A DNA stretch of 64,000 nt, taken from NCBI RefSeq assembly GCF_005887115.1, contig NZ_PNCJ01000014.1, positions 186,001 through 250,000 on the forward strand, given 5' to 3'. Below, piece by piece: positions 41,295-50,104 of the stretch (positions are counted from its first letter, which is position 1; each line of letters starts with the position of its first letter). The notes beneath the pieces were generated by a model, which was not told the origin of the DNA, searched no databases, and saw nothing but the letters and a program-made list of their open reading frames with translations. Made by a program: the position numbers and the translations under genes. Source of the stretch: Pseudoalteromonas rubra. GTDB lineage: Bacteria > Pseudomonadota > Gammaproteobacteria > Enterobacterales > Alteromonadaceae.

Positions 41295-42686
41295 TTAACG
41301 GCTAAGTTTGCGAGCTCTGAAATTACGCCCTTTCATTTTTCCGTCGCTGATGACCTTCACAGCCTGGTTGGCGTATTTGCGCTCTACGGCAACATATGAG
41401 GACATAGCAGTGACCTTGATCTTACCTATTTGGTCGCCACGTAATGTCTGGTTAGCAGTCAGTGCACCCAGAATATCACCCGGACGTAACTTGGCTTTTT
41501 TGCCGCCATCAATTTGTATGGTGATCATAGGGGCACGTTTGACTTGATTTGCAAGCACCTGCTCGCCAGGCACTGGAGTTGGTTCAATCTCCAGGCTGAG
41601 GTAATCTTCCAGCATATTCACTTTATGGGACTCTTTGTAGCTCATCAGTGAACAGGCGACGCCGGTTTTGCCCGCCCGGCCGGTGCGTCCGATACGGTGG
41701 ACATGTACTTCGGGGTCATGGGCGATATGATAATTGATAACCATATCGACGTGGTCAACATCGATACCCCGTGCCGCAACATCGGTTGCAACCAGAATGG
41801 TTAAACTGCGATTCGCAAAGCGTACCAGCGTTTTATCACGGTCTTTCTGATCCAGATCGCCATGCAGGGCCGCGCTGTCAAAGCCATAGCTCTGTAACAT
41901 ATCACTGACGTCCTGACACTGCGCTTTGGTATTACAAAACACCACTGCAGCCTCGGGCTGAAACTGACACAGTAGTTTATGGAGTGCAGCATCCCTCGCT
42001 TCATTATCGGCCACTTCATAGAAGTGCTGCTCTATGGTGCTGTGATCATGCTGTGCAATAACCTCTACTTTGACCGGGTCGCGCATAATATGGCCCACCA
42101 GCTGCTCAATTTTGGCCGGGTAAGTGGCACTGAACAACAGGTTTTGACGCTGGGTTGGGCAGTGCGACACGATACAGTCCAGCGCTTCTTCAAAGCCCAT
42201 TTCCAGCATGCGATCTGCTTCGTCCAGGACAAAGGTATTGACCTCATCCAATGACAGGCGACCCTTACGCAGGTGTTCCTCAATGCGACCTGGTGTTCCA
42301 ACCACGATATGGGCGCCATGCTCCAGTGAGCCAATTTGTGGACCCATAGGAGCGCCGCCGCACAACGTAAGTACTTTAATATTATGAATGGCACGCGCCA
42401 GTTTTCTAATCTCTACGGCAACCTGATCTGCCAGCTCACGGGTAGGGCAAACCACCAGAGCTTGCACTCTAAAGCGTTTAACTTTCAGGTTACTGAGCAA
42501 GCCGAGGGCAAATGCTGCGGTTTTACCGGAGCCGGTTTTTCCCTGACCAATGACATCTTTGCCTGCCAGGATCTGTGGCAAGGTCTGAGCCTGAATTTCT
42601 GTCATGGTGTGATAGCCAAGCGACGTCAGGTTGTCTAACAAAGAAGGTGATAAATTGATACTGGAAAATGGCGTAGCGGTGCTCAT
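41295..42686 (-). CDS. dbpA: DbpA, ATP-dependent DEAD-box RNA helicase of 50S assembly
   Basis: A 463-aa helicase. RecA domains: Q motif region before [20 protein letters not shown], then D-V-A-A-R-G-I-D-V and [10 protein letters not shown]. The C-terminal RNA-binding domain (~385-463) is the DbpA type, with K-A-K-L-R-P-G-D-I-L-G-A-L-T and G-K-M-K-G-R-N-F-R-A-R-K-L. It binds hairpin 92 of 23S rRNA and remodels the large-subunit precursor. ATG 42686 gives M-S-T-A-T-P-F; the longer in-frame start at 42746 adds 20 residues with no family match. It lies downstream of rhlE on the same strand. Confidence 0.94.
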   Translation of the reverse strand: MSTATPFSSINLSPSLLDNLTSLGYHTMTEIQAQTLPQILAGKDVIGQGKTGSGKTAAFALGLLSNLKVKRFRVQALVVCPTRELADQVAVEIRKLARAIHNIKVLTLCGGAPMGPQIGSLEHGAHIVVGTPGRIEEHLRKGRLSLDEVNTFVLDEADRMLEMGFEEALDCIVSHCPTQRQNLLFSATYPAKIEQLVGHIMRDPVKVEVIAQHDHSTIEQHFYEVADNEARDAALHKLLCQFQPEAAVVFCNTKAQCQDVSDMLQSYGFDSAALHGDLDQKDRDKTLVRFANRSLTILVATDVAARGIDVDHVDMVINYHIAHDPEVHVHRIGRTGRAGKTGVACSLMSYKESHKVNMLEDYLSLEIEPTPVPGEQVLANQVKRAPMITIQIDGGKKAKLRPGDILGALTANQTLRGDQIGKIKVTAMSSYVAVERKYANQAVKVISDGKMKGRNFRARKLSR

Positions 42687-42803
42687 AGCGGGCTTCTTTT
42701 TAATTGAAAGGGTGAGTATAACATGACACGCAGGCAGAGCGCGCAATACCGTGCTTGCCTGGTGACATTGAGTGTCGAGATTCAGAGCGCTTCGGGAGGC
42801 TCT

Positions 42804-44186
42804 CTAGTTTGGCTTTTTCTGTGCCGCAGGCGTATTACCGCCTGGTTTGCCCTGGCTATTGGCTGGGCGTCTTCTGCGGCGTTTTGGCGCACCGGTTTTA
42901 TCATTCCCGGATTGCGGCTTTTGGCCGTTTTTGGGTTTGTCCGGCGATTTGCGCTGTGCGGATTGCTCCGCTGTAGCTGCTTTGGGTTTTTTTGGCTTTT
43001 TCGGTTTCTTTGGCTTAATTGGACGAGTGTCCAGTTTTGACTCAGGCACCGGGTTTTGTGGCTCGAATCCAGGCTCTATAACGCGCGGGATCAACTGCTG
43101 GATCAAGCGCTCAATGCCGAACAGATCGCTGGCTACATCTTCACTGACAAATGAGACAGCCTCGCCGGTGGCACCTGCTCGGCCGGTACGACCGATACGA
43201 TGTACGTAGTCCTCATACACATTGGGCAGGTCAAAGTTGACGACGTGGGGTAATTCCTGAATATCCAGACCTCGTGCCACAATGTCGGTGGCGACTAATA
43301 CGCGTAACTCTCCACTCTTAAAGCCCGCAAGTGCCTTCATTCGCGCACTCTGGCTCTTATTGCCGTGAATCGCTGCGGCGTTAATCTTGCTCTTTTCTAG
43401 GTCGCGCACCAAGCGGTTAGCGCCATGTTTGGTGCGGGTAAAGACCAGTACCTGTTGCCAGCTATGTGTGTTTATCAGGTGCTTTAACAAGGCGGTACGA
43501 CGGCTTTTATCTACCGGATAGGCCCACTGAGTGACGCTTTTGGCGGTACTGTTAGCAGGTGCCACAGAAATTTCAACGGGATCCTGAATAAGCCCCTTGG
43601 CGAGTGAGCGGATTTCATCAGAAAAAGTGGCCGAAAATAGCAAATTCTGACGCTTTGGTGGCAATAGTTTAATAAGGCGCTTAATGTCGTGAATAAACCC
43701 CATATCCAGCATTCTGTCTGCTTCGTCGAGCACAAAAATCTCTAACTGATCGAACTTCACCGCATTTTGCTGGTATAAGTCGAGCAGCCGGCCCGGTGTC
43801 GCTACCAGTACATCAGCCCCCTTACGTAGCTTCATCATCTGCGGGTTGATCTTCACGCCACCGTAGACGACCTGACAGGATAAAGTCAGGTGTTTACTGT
43901 ACAGTTCAACACTTTGCCATACCTGATCCGCCAATTCACGGGTCGGTGTCAGGATCAGGGCTATGACCTGATTGGCTTTCACTTTTGGTTTGCTGCTCAA
44001 CAGCTCCAGCATGGGCAGGGTAAAGCCTGCTGTTTTGCCTGTGCCTGTCTGGGCTGCGGCCATAATGTCCCGGCCTTGTAAGATGGCGGGGATGGCTTGC
44101 TCCTGAATCGGGGTTGGTGTTGAGTAACCCTGATCGGCTACGGCTTGATTAATTTCGGGAGATAAGCCAAGACTGCTGAAGCTCAT
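42804..44186 (-). CDS. rhlE: RhlE-type DEAD-box RNA helicase
   Basis: A 460-aa helicase beginning [16 protein letters not shown] motifs: [56 protein letters not shown]. The ~80-residue tail is Lys/Pro-rich (repeated K-P-K), then Arg-rich, a disordered RNA-binding extension as in RhlE1/RhlE2 of related bacteria. Linked to ribosome assembly and mRNA decay in the cold. ATG 44186 is chosen over 44225, which adds 13 unmatched residues. dbpA lies 117 bp downstream. Confidence 0.92.
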   Translation of the reverse strand: MSFSSLGLSPEINQAVADQGYSTPTPIQEQAIPAILQGRDIMAAAQTGTGKTAGFTLPMLELLSSKPKVKANQVIALILTPTRELADQVWQSVELYSKHLTLSCQVVYGGVKINPQMMKLRKGADVLVATPGRLLDLYQQNAVKFDQLEIFVLDEADRMLDMGFIHDIKRLIKLLPPKRQNLLFSATFSDEIRSLAKGLIQDPVEISVAPANSTAKSVTQWAYPVDKSRRTALLKHLINTHSWQQVLVFTRTKHGANRLVRDLEKSKINAAAIHGNKSQSARMKALAGFKSGELRVLVATDIVARGLDIQELPHVVNFDLPNVYEDYVHRIGRTGRAGATGEAVSFVSEDVASDLFGIERLIQQLIPRVIEPGFEPQNPVPESKLDTRPIKPKKPKKPKKPKAATAEQSAQRKSPDKPKNGQKPQSGNDKTGAPKRRRRRPANSQGKPGGNTPAAQKKPN

Positions 44187-44352
44187 GTTTGTGTACTCTG
44201 AAGAATGCGGGCCGGAAGAGTACAAGATTTACCCCAACATAGCAATTTTTGTCATTAGTTTGATGTGCCGTATATGAGTGCGGTACACCCAGACTATAGG
44301 CGTTTGAAACGCTGCTAGTCTGCTTTTGTAACGCTCTTTTATTGAGGGGGCT

Positions 44353-44577
44353 TTACTGCTCAGTCAAGAGCTCGGCAACGGGTATCTGGTAAAAGCGTGC
44401 CAGATCGCCTGCCGTACGGTAGTACACCCGGTTGCCACATTCGGCGCGTTTCAGCGTGGCAATCGACACACATAAAGCCTGGTCCTGGCATGCGCATGCC
44501 AGCTTTTCCTGACTCAGGCCGAGACTTTTTCTTAGCTCCTTGAGCCGGCGACAATTGAGTTTGACTCTACCGTCCAT
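44353..44577 (-). CDS. Small Cro/CI-type HTH protein
   Basis: A 74-aa protein built of one XRE helix-turn-helix: L-K-E-L-R-K-S-L-G-L-S-Q-E-K-L-A, an unusual insertion A-C-A-C-Q-D-Q-A-L-C-V with three Cys, S-I-A-T-L-K-R-A-E-C-G, then A-G-D-L-A-R-F-Y-Q-I-P. The Cys cluster in and after helix 2 might respond to metal or oxidation, but that is conjecture. AGGAGCAC precedes the ATG. It stands alone, divergent from the cystatin-like gene 264 bp away, and could regulate it. Confidence 0.75.
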   Translation of the reverse strand: MDGRVKLNCRRLKELRKSLGLSQEKLACACQDQALCVSIATLKRAECGNRVYYRTAGDLARFYQIPVAELLTEQ

Positions 44578-44721
44578 TGAAGTGCTCCTGACTGGTTTGG
44601 ATGCTAAGGCTAGCAGCCCAGAATGCTTTTTGCCAAATTGTTAAAGCCACTTAAAGTGTCCACTTTATGCTACACACTGTCAGCATTTTTTCACCCTAAT
44701 GTCTTATTTTGGGGGCAGGGA

Positions 44722-44754
44722 AACTGATACCGAACTGATACCAAACTGATACTA
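44722..44754. repeat. Three tandem 11-bp direct repeats upstream of the cystatin-like gene
   Basis: AACTGATACCG, AACTGATACCA, AACTGATACTA in uninterrupted tandem, about 90 bp before the cystatin-like start. Eleven-bp spacing puts all three on the same helix face, as for a cooperative regulator-binding array. Confidence 0.65.
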
Positions 44755-44841
44755 ACAAGCGTGTCATTCGCATCTACACTGAGTGCCAGTTGAATAAGCC
44801 CCGCATGGTGCGGGATTACTGGAAATAATAAGGAAACAATT

Positions 44842-45411
44842 ATGTCTCAGACAGTTCATAACCTGGGTGCCTATGGTTCAGTTGTACTGGCGAAAGATTT
44901 CAGCAAAGACTTTATCAATGCGTTTGAGCACATTAATCAGCGCGATGGTGTAAAAATCACCCCACTGGCAGGTCAGTCTCAGGTGGTTAATGGTATTAAC
45001 TATGCGTTCTACTGTTTGGTTGAGCCGGTTGTTGCACCGAACGTGGCAAAAGTGAACAAACTTGAGCTTATCGTGATCCATGCGCTGGATGACAAGTACA
45101 CTGAAACAGCAGAGCGTGTATTAAGCCGCCCTGTACTTGTGCCACCTATCGGTTCGTTTGATGGTGTCGCACTGCGTGATGAGTTCACCGATGCTGAAAA
45201 AGCGGCGGCTGAGCAGATTGAATCACTGGTTGGTGTACGCTATGACATTCTGGCGGCTCAGCAACAGGTTGTTGCAGGTCTGAACTTTGTATTCTATACC
45301 GTGGCTACGCCAGCGACACGCAATGGTCAGGCTTTCTTCGCTGAAATTGAAGCGCACCGAAACCTGGACGGCAGACTTGAAAACTTCAATCTGATCCCGG
45401 TTCAGCCTTAA
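44842..45411 (+). CDS. Tandem cystatin-like protein without signal peptide
   Basis: A 189-aa protein of two related halves. Each carries the cystatin first-hairpin motif followed by a beta strand: Q47-V-V-N-G51-I-N-Y-A-F-Y and Q142-V-V-A-G146-L-N-F-V-F-Y. The first half starts N-L-G-A-Y-G-S, giving the Gly near the N-terminus used by cystatins to contact papain-like proteases; a preceding helix (F-I-N-A-F-E-H-I) fits the fold. No signal peptide is seen, so it is cytosolic. Predicted to inhibit C1-type cysteine peptidases or to use the fold for another binding role; no target protease is encoded nearby. AAGGAAAC precedes the ATG; a strong terminator follows. Confidence 0.7.
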   Translation: MSQTVHNLGAYGSVVLAKDFSKDFINAFEHINQRDGVKITPLAGQSQVVNGINYAFYCLVEPVVAPNVAKVNKLELIVIHALDDKYTETAERVLSRPVLVPPIGSFDGVALRDEFTDAEKAAAEQIESLVGVRYDILAAQQQVVAGLNFVFYTVATPATRNGQAFFAEIEAHRNLDGRLENFNLIPVQP

Positions 45412-45439
45412 CCTTAATTTTTGGCAACGTTGATGTTTT

Positions 45440-45470
45440 GCCGCCCGGTTGACCCCGGGCGGCTTTTTCT
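45440..45470 (+). terminator. Intrinsic terminator of the cystatin-like gene
   Basis: GCCGCCCGG / CCGGGCGGC stem with a 6-nt loop, then TTTTT. Strong GC stem and T-run. Confidence 0.93.
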
Positions 45471-45618
45471 TTTTTGTCTGCCAGTAAAGGGGAGGTGTAA
45501 CCGCAAGGCCGGTTGGTCTATAAAGTCATGATAGGCTGTGCTGCCAGAGACCAACAAAGCAAGTTTGAAGGGACTCATGCATGAGCACACGTGTACCCAG
45601 ATGTCTTTATCATTGCTT

Positions 45619-45626
45619 GCTATACT
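45619..45626 (+). promoter_or_regulatory. Extended -10 promoter element
   Basis: GC then TATACT at 45621-45626 preceded by T, forming TGC-TATACT, an extended -10, 29 nt before the start of the next gene. No good -35 hexamer is visible. Confidence 0.45.
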
Positions 45627-45654
45627 GAGTGGAAACACTCTGAGGGAACCAACA

Positions 45655-46308
45655 ATGAGAGTCATTCTGCTCACTATTTTACTGTTTACAGCACAGGCTT
45701 CAGCCGATGAAAAACAAGCCCCGCCGCTAAACCCAGCTTACAAAGGGGAGCATGGCATGGCGCTGATGAACCGAGGTTCACGTATTTATGCGACCAACTT
45801 TCCGTCGTACAGCTTACCCAATGATATCCATGTCGTATACCGACTGGAGAACCCGGATGTGGCTTTTCTGAGTCTGGTTCGTGATGCCAAGCTAATCACC
45901 ATTAAACCGGAGCCGTTTAATTTGCAACGATTGGAACGGGGAGAAGAAGTTATGATCACCGCAGATGTTTATGAAGGACATTATGCGCGTGGTGGCAGGC
46001 TGGTATATCCACAAAGACAGTTGGTGCTCAGTGATAAACTTTTTGCCCGAAAGCTCAGCAAGCTGGAGCCTGCGTCTCAGTGGCATGAGTATGACATGAT
46101 TGAAATCAACAAAACGGAACGTATTTACGTTCACAAAATACAGCAAAGACCCAGTTTTAACCATCTGATTTTTGTCGACTTAACAGGGGCCTGCCTGCAA
46201 AAATTTCGGGCTTCTAAACGGGTACCCAGCGAAGGTGAATTGGCCTATAAGTTTATTAACTGCGGCACACTGAAACAGCTTTTTTATGATGCTGAGAGTT
46301 ATATGTAG
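45655..46308 (+). CDS. Secreted protein of unknown function
   Basis: A 217-aa protein with a short signal peptide (M-R-V-I-L-L-T-I-L-L-F-T-A-Q-A-S-A). The mature part starts D-E-K-Q-A-P-P-L-N-P-A-Y-K-G-E-H-G-M-A-L-M-N-R, followed by beta strands with Y-S-L-P-N-D-I-H-V-V-Y-R-L-E. Two Cys near the end could pair. The segment H-G-M-A-L-M plus the strand pattern recalls cupredoxin-like or copper-handling envelope proteins, but I cannot assign a family. ATG 45655 has GAGGGA upstream; the longer upstream frame to 45538 would bury the signal peptide. A perfect terminator follows. Confidence 0.7.
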   Translation: MRVILLTILLFTAQASADEKQAPPLNPAYKGEHGMALMNRGSRIYATNFPSYSLPNDIHVVYRLENPDVAFLSLVRDAKLITIKPEPFNLQRLERGEEVMITADVYEGHYARGGRLVYPQRQLVLSDKLFARKLSKLEPASQWHEYDMIEINKTERIYVHKIQQRPSFNHLIFVDLTGACLQKFRASKRVPSEGELAYKFINCGTLKQLFYDAESYM

Positions 46309-46337
46309 GCGCTATCGGATTGAGAAAAAGTGTGAAT

Positions 46338-46365
46338 AAAAAGGGCTGCACAGGCAGCCCTTTTT
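46338..46365. terminator. Bidirectional intrinsic terminator
   Basis: AAAAAGGGCTGC / GCAGCCCTTTTT with ACAG loop: a perfect 12-bp stem with A-tract and T-tract, between two convergent genes. Confidence 0.93.
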
Positions 46366-46377
46366 GGTTGGGTCGAG

Positions 46378-48186
46378 TTAAAGCGGATTGCCGTTTTTGT
46401 CTATGGCATCAAATTGGTGGCCATCAGGTCCGCCATCTCGGGGCGGGATGAGCACATCTATCGCGTTGCTGCCAGCCACCGCATTGGGGTCGGTGAGTGA
46501 GCGCAAGAAGGTGGCCAGGTAATGTATTTCATCACTGGTGAAGTGTTTGATGATGGCATCATCGCCTCTGTCTGAATTTGCTCTGTTCTCGGCGTTAAGT
46601 GCCAGAACAAACGCTTCGCCTCCACCAACAACCTGGCGGCACTGCTCTGTTGTCAGATGCTGAAATTGTGGCAGCTGGCATGTTTCAACATTGTGATAAA
46701 AGCTTTCCAGGGAACCGGTTACGTCATTGTAGTGCTCGATAACGCGCTCTAGTGAAGGAAAAACCCCCTTATCGCCGTAAGGCGCAGTGATCCCAACATT
46801 GAGCAGACTCGGCATGCGGAACTGGTTTTTGGCATTACCATCGGCGACGGCGTTTGGCCCAATCTGCGGGTAAAGCGGGCCGCGGGTTTTTTCCGGGGTA
46901 AACATCACGCCATCGTGGCAGTTAGCACATCCTGCTGAGGTGTAAAACAGTAGTGCACCGCGTTTTTCTGTATTGTTGAGGCGAGCCATATCACCTTCGA
47001 TGTAGTTGAAAAAAGGGTTGTCGATAAACAAGAATGAGGCCTGGTAAGCCGCAAGTGCTCTGGCGATACGCAAGAAGTCAATCTGCTCGTCGCCGTAGGC
47101 TGCTGCGAAGTGGCTTTTCCATTCATCGGCCAGTCGGCTGGCAATAAATTCACGATAGACTTGCGGGGATTCAAAGCTGGTTGGATCGCCCATTTCAGCG
47201 GCTGCGGTGACAGGGAAATGAGCCTGAGCCATTAACAGGCGCAAGGGATCTGTATTGGCAACCTGGCTGTTCATCAGTCGGGTTACATCATCTTCAGGGG
47301 TCATAATCGGGGCCGTGGATACCAGACCCACTTCACTCTCACGGTTGCTCTGACGCAGTTTAACCCTTTGATCCCAGAACATACTGTTGACCCAAAGAGC
47401 TGTGTTACAGATCTGCGGTGAACTGCGTCCAACAGAAGGGATAGTATTGCCGTCGGTGCGGCCCAGTCCGATGACATCTGGGTTCTCAGCATTGACGCCG
47501 ATGGATAAAGACAGGCCATCGCCTCCACACCCTTGTGCAGGGTGGTGGCAAGAAGCGCAGGAGGTATCATAGTCTTGACTCAGCGCCTTACTAAAGAACA
47601 GTCGTTTACCCAGATCAATCAGTTTCGGGTCTTCCTGTCGACGATAGCGGGCAACATAGGCCTGCATATCTTCCAGCCCTTGCTGCAACTCATAATGTTC
47701 AATGACTTTGCCCATGCAGGTATCGAGCTGCTCATCCGTCACGGCATTGAGGTCGTTGGTACCGCACAAATCGACTAAACGCGCAATGCCAATATTTATT
47801 ACTGAACCATTGCGCATGCCATCGTTGCTATCACTTGCCAGTGTAGTCACCGTTTCGATGTTCGACGGCTCACTGATGAGCTTGTTTTTATCTTTGCCTT
47901 TGGCAAAAGCTTGCACAAAATAGCTGTATTCAGTACCCGCCATCGCACTGTCATCTTGGTAAAAGGTGAGTGTGGTTCGGGCAATGCGTTTGCCGTCCCG
48001 ATAGATGCGATAGCCTTTGATATTGCTGGTATCTTCCGGTGCCTGCCAGCTTAGCGCAACTTGATTGCTGCTGTGTACTTTTGCCGTGAATTGTTGCGGG
48101 GTGGGGAGCATGTCGGTATTTGCCTGAACTATCCCTGAGCATAAGCTCAGAGGCAGTAACCATAGCCCGAATAATCTTGCTTTCAT
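46378..48186 (-). CDS. Di-heme cytochrome c peroxidase/MauG family protein with N-terminal FN3 domain
   Basis: A 602-aa exported protein. After the signal peptide (ends V-Q-A-N), residues ~30-115 form a fibronectin type III domain (V-A-L-S-W-Q-A-P-E, I-K-G-Y-R-I-Y-R-D-G). The catalytic region holds two c-type heme sites: C-A-S-C-H-H near 210 and C-A-N-C-H near 420. Family members reduce peroxide or, like MauG, oxidise protein or small substrates. An FN3 fusion is unusual and may anchor the enzyme to polysaccharide or another protein. ATG 48186 is used with AAGGA upstream. A divergent-looking palindrome lies in the promoter. The intradiol dioxygenase gene lies upstream on the same strand. Confidence 0.88.
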   Translation of the reverse strand: MKARLFGLWLLPLSLCSGIVQANTDMLPTPQQFTAKVHSSNQVALSWQAPEDTSNIKGYRIYRDGKRIARTTLTFYQDDSAMAGTEYSYFVQAFAKGKDKNKLISEPSNIETVTTLASDSNDGMRNGSVINIGIARLVDLCGTNDLNAVTDEQLDTCMGKVIEHYELQQGLEDMQAYVARYRRQEDPKLIDLGKRLFFSKALSQDYDTSCASCHHPAQGCGGDGLSLSIGVNAENPDVIGLGRTDGNTIPSVGRSSPQICNTALWVNSMFWDQRVKLRQSNRESEVGLVSTAPIMTPEDDVTRLMNSQVANTDPLRLLMAQAHFPVTAAAEMGDPTSFESPQVYREFIASRLADEWKSHFAAAYGDEQIDFLRIARALAAYQASFLFIDNPFFNYIEGDMARLNNTEKRGALLFYTSAGCANCHDGVMFTPEKTRGPLYPQIGPNAVADGNAKNQFRMPSLLNVGITAPYGDKGVFPSLERVIEHYNDVTGSLESFYHNVETCQLPQFQHLTTEQCRQVVGGGEAFVLALNAENRANSDRGDDAIIKHFTSDEIHYLATFLRSLTDPNAVAGSNAIDVLIPPRDGGPDGHQFDAIDKNGNPL

Positions 48187-48576
48187 AGGTATGATCCTTA
48201 ACAACAGCGTGTGGTTGGGTAGCGCTTGCACACTGCTGTCTGTAACGTAACTGAGAGTGTGTATTGTCCCCGCGGCATGTCGCCGAGAAGGTCATTATTG
48301 TGTGGAATATAAAATTGCGATTCCAACATTAGTGTAGGAATGAAATAAGGAAGAAATGTGTATATTTTCTATTTTTAATCATCCTTTATTCTGTTTTTTG
48401 TCGCCTTGTATCTAGAGCATTTATTCAAAGGTGATGTTCTGTCCCTGAGATAGAAAACTTTTCTAGATCAGCGTGTTACCATGTTCCTATACTTGGTGTG
48501 TATAAGTAAAATGGGTAGGCCCACTTTAAGCGTGGGCCCATCATTTAGAATGAAGCTGAAAAGGGGGCTAAAGGCT
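48187..48576. other. 390-bp intergenic region with palindromes
   Basis: Contains an interrupted palindrome ATTCC-A-ACA/TGT-A-GGAAT at 48320-48341 and a nearby GGAAT half-site at 48304-48308, candidates for an operator of the peroxidase gene. A GGCCCAC/GTGGGCC stem at 48518-48538, followed on the minus strand by TTTT, is a probable terminator of the intradiol dioxygenase gene. No coding frame is convincing. Confidence 0.5.
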
Positions 48577-49218
48577 CTAAAGTGGGATCTTTTGTATCAC
48601 CAAGTTGAACAGGTAGTGATTTTCACGTTCAGTTCGTTTGACCGTCATAAGCGCCTGCTCCTGTGCACTTTTTCGTTTAAACAGGCCATCTTTGTGATTC
48701 AGTGGGTGATCCGGAAAGTACAGTTGAGTCAGTAGCGTGTCATAACCCAGCTTAGACGCTTTAAGGTGAATATGTGGTGTGCGTTGACTACTGGCATTGA
48801 GCGGGTAGGCACCCGGGAACACGGTTTTGAAACGAAACCGTCCTTGTTTGCCACTTTGTATGATGGCCCAGGCCTGAAAGTGTTCATCGATAGGTGCCTC
48901 GCTGGTATCGTGAGGGTGATGATATTTACCAAAAGCATTCGCCTGCCACAAGTCTAACGTGACATCTTCAACGGTATGTCCCTCGTGATCAAATACTTGC
49001 CCGGCTATTTCTATATGCGTTCCCTGAGCCACACCTGATTTGCCGGCCACCCGGGTCAGATCAGCATCCTGATCTTTTTGTGGGATAATGGGGTAATAGG
49101 GCCCCTCCATTTCTCTGGGAGTCAGCATTGTTTGAGCCTGTGCGGCAGAGGCAAAAGCACCTGCCAGCGTGCCTGCTGCGAGATTTTTAATAAAGTGACG
49201 TCTGGAGTTGTGCGACAT
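48577..49218 (-). CDS. Intradiol ring-cleavage dioxygenase, Tat-exported
   Basis: A 213-aa protein with a twin-arginine signal (S-R-R-H-F-I-K, then a mild hydrophobic stretch ending A-Q-A). The body is the intradiol dioxygenase fold, with probable non-heme Fe(III) ligands Tyr in E-G-P-Y-Y-P, Tyr in G-K-Y-H-H-P, and the two His of P-H-I-H-L-K. Cytosolic members cut catechols; exported single-domain members of this size are less studied and may act on aromatic or siderophore-like catechols. Tat export implies folding and iron loading before transport. CAGGTG lies before the ATG. Confidence 0.88.
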   Translation of the reverse strand: MSHNSRRHFIKNLAAGTLAGAFASAAQAQTMLTPREMEGPYYPIIPQKDQDADLTRVAGKSGVAQGTHIEIAGQVFDHEGHTVEDVTLDLWQANAFGKYHHPHDTSEAPIDEHFQAWAIIQSGKQGRFRFKTVFPGAYPLNASSQRTPHIHLKASKLGYDTLLTQLYFPDHPLNHKDGLFKRKSAQEQALMTVKRTERENHYLFNLVIQKIPL

Positions 49219-49471
49219 AAAACACCTGAATTTACGTTGTTATCTGCTACTCAGCTTAGGATGCGGTGTATTCTGATGTCTTATTAAAAAGCTATTTTTT
49301 ACTTAAATAGATTTATGTTTGGTGCAATGAAGTCTATAACAATTTGTAATATATGGTTTTATTTTCTATTTGCGTTGCTTTTACCAGTGAATGCGTCTTT
49401 GGAACAGTTTGGGCTTAGCCTGGGTTAAATGTGCCCCCACATGCTTTTGGGCTCTTGCGTTGATGTACCGA

Positions 49472-50071
49472 TCACGGTTTTTCTACAACCAGATAAGTGT
49501 GAACCTCTGGGTACTGGTCGAACTCTAAATGTCTGATAATGCAGCCCATGTCGATGAATAGTTGTAAGAACTCGGTTACACCAAGTGACGAATAGTAAAC
49601 CTCTGGCCCCATAGCATTGTTAGTGTGGCAGCCAGCCTGCGTTGTGCCACCAAATGAAAATATAAACACGCCTCCGGGGTTAAGACTGTTGATGATCTTA
49701 GCGAGCACCGGCTTTTGCTCCGATAAAGGTATGTGCCAGATGCTGTCCCATGCTGTTATAAAGTCATATTTATCTGGCAACATGTAGGTGCAAATATCAC
49801 CCTGCACAAAAGAAATATCTGGATGCTTACGCCTTGCCAGAGCGAGCATCTTTTCTGAAATATCTAAACCAGTTGGCTTAAAGCCTTCATTAACCAGCAA
49901 CTCGATAAAACGACCAGTGCAACCGCAACCAATATCCAGCGCATTGCCGCGATGTTTAACAAAACGAATCGCCCTCTGGTGTTGTGCAATGCCATTGGTC
50001 ATATCAAACTCCTCACGCTCCCAGAGGTGGGTAATTTGATTGTAAGCTTTTCCTATTTCTTTTGGCTTCAT
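49472..50071 (-). CDS. SAM-dependent methyltransferase
   Basis: A 199-aa class I methyltransferase: motif I A-L-D-I-G-C-G-C-T-G-R-F, then G-L-D-I-S-E-K-M-L, F-V-Q-G-D-I, and D-F-I-T-A-W-D-S-I-W-H. The pattern resembles UbiE/Coq5-like small-molecule methyltransferases of unknown substrate. AGGAAACC precedes the ATG. The next gene downstream is unrelated and 250 nt away. Confidence 0.88.
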   Translation of the reverse strand: MKPKEIGKAYNQITHLWEREEFDMTNGIAQHQRAIRFVKHRGNALDIGCGCTGRFIELLVNEGFKPTGLDISEKMLALARRKHPDISFVQGDICTYMLPDKYDFITAWDSIWHIPLSEQKPVLAKIINSLNPGGVFIFSFGGTTQAGCHTNNAMGPEVYYSSLGVTEFLQLFIDMGCIIRHLEFDQYPEVHTYLVVEKP

Positions 50072-50104
50072 GGCTGGTTTCCTGAAGTTAAAACACCTGT
50101 AGGT

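Noticed and set aside
42980..43020. Short tandem repeats resembling a satellite
   Set aside because: They encode the K-P-K repeats of the RhlE tail.
42723..43209. Plus-strand open frames of 100-120 codons
   Set aside because: They are mirror frames of the low-complexity Lys/Pro tail and helicase core of rhlE.
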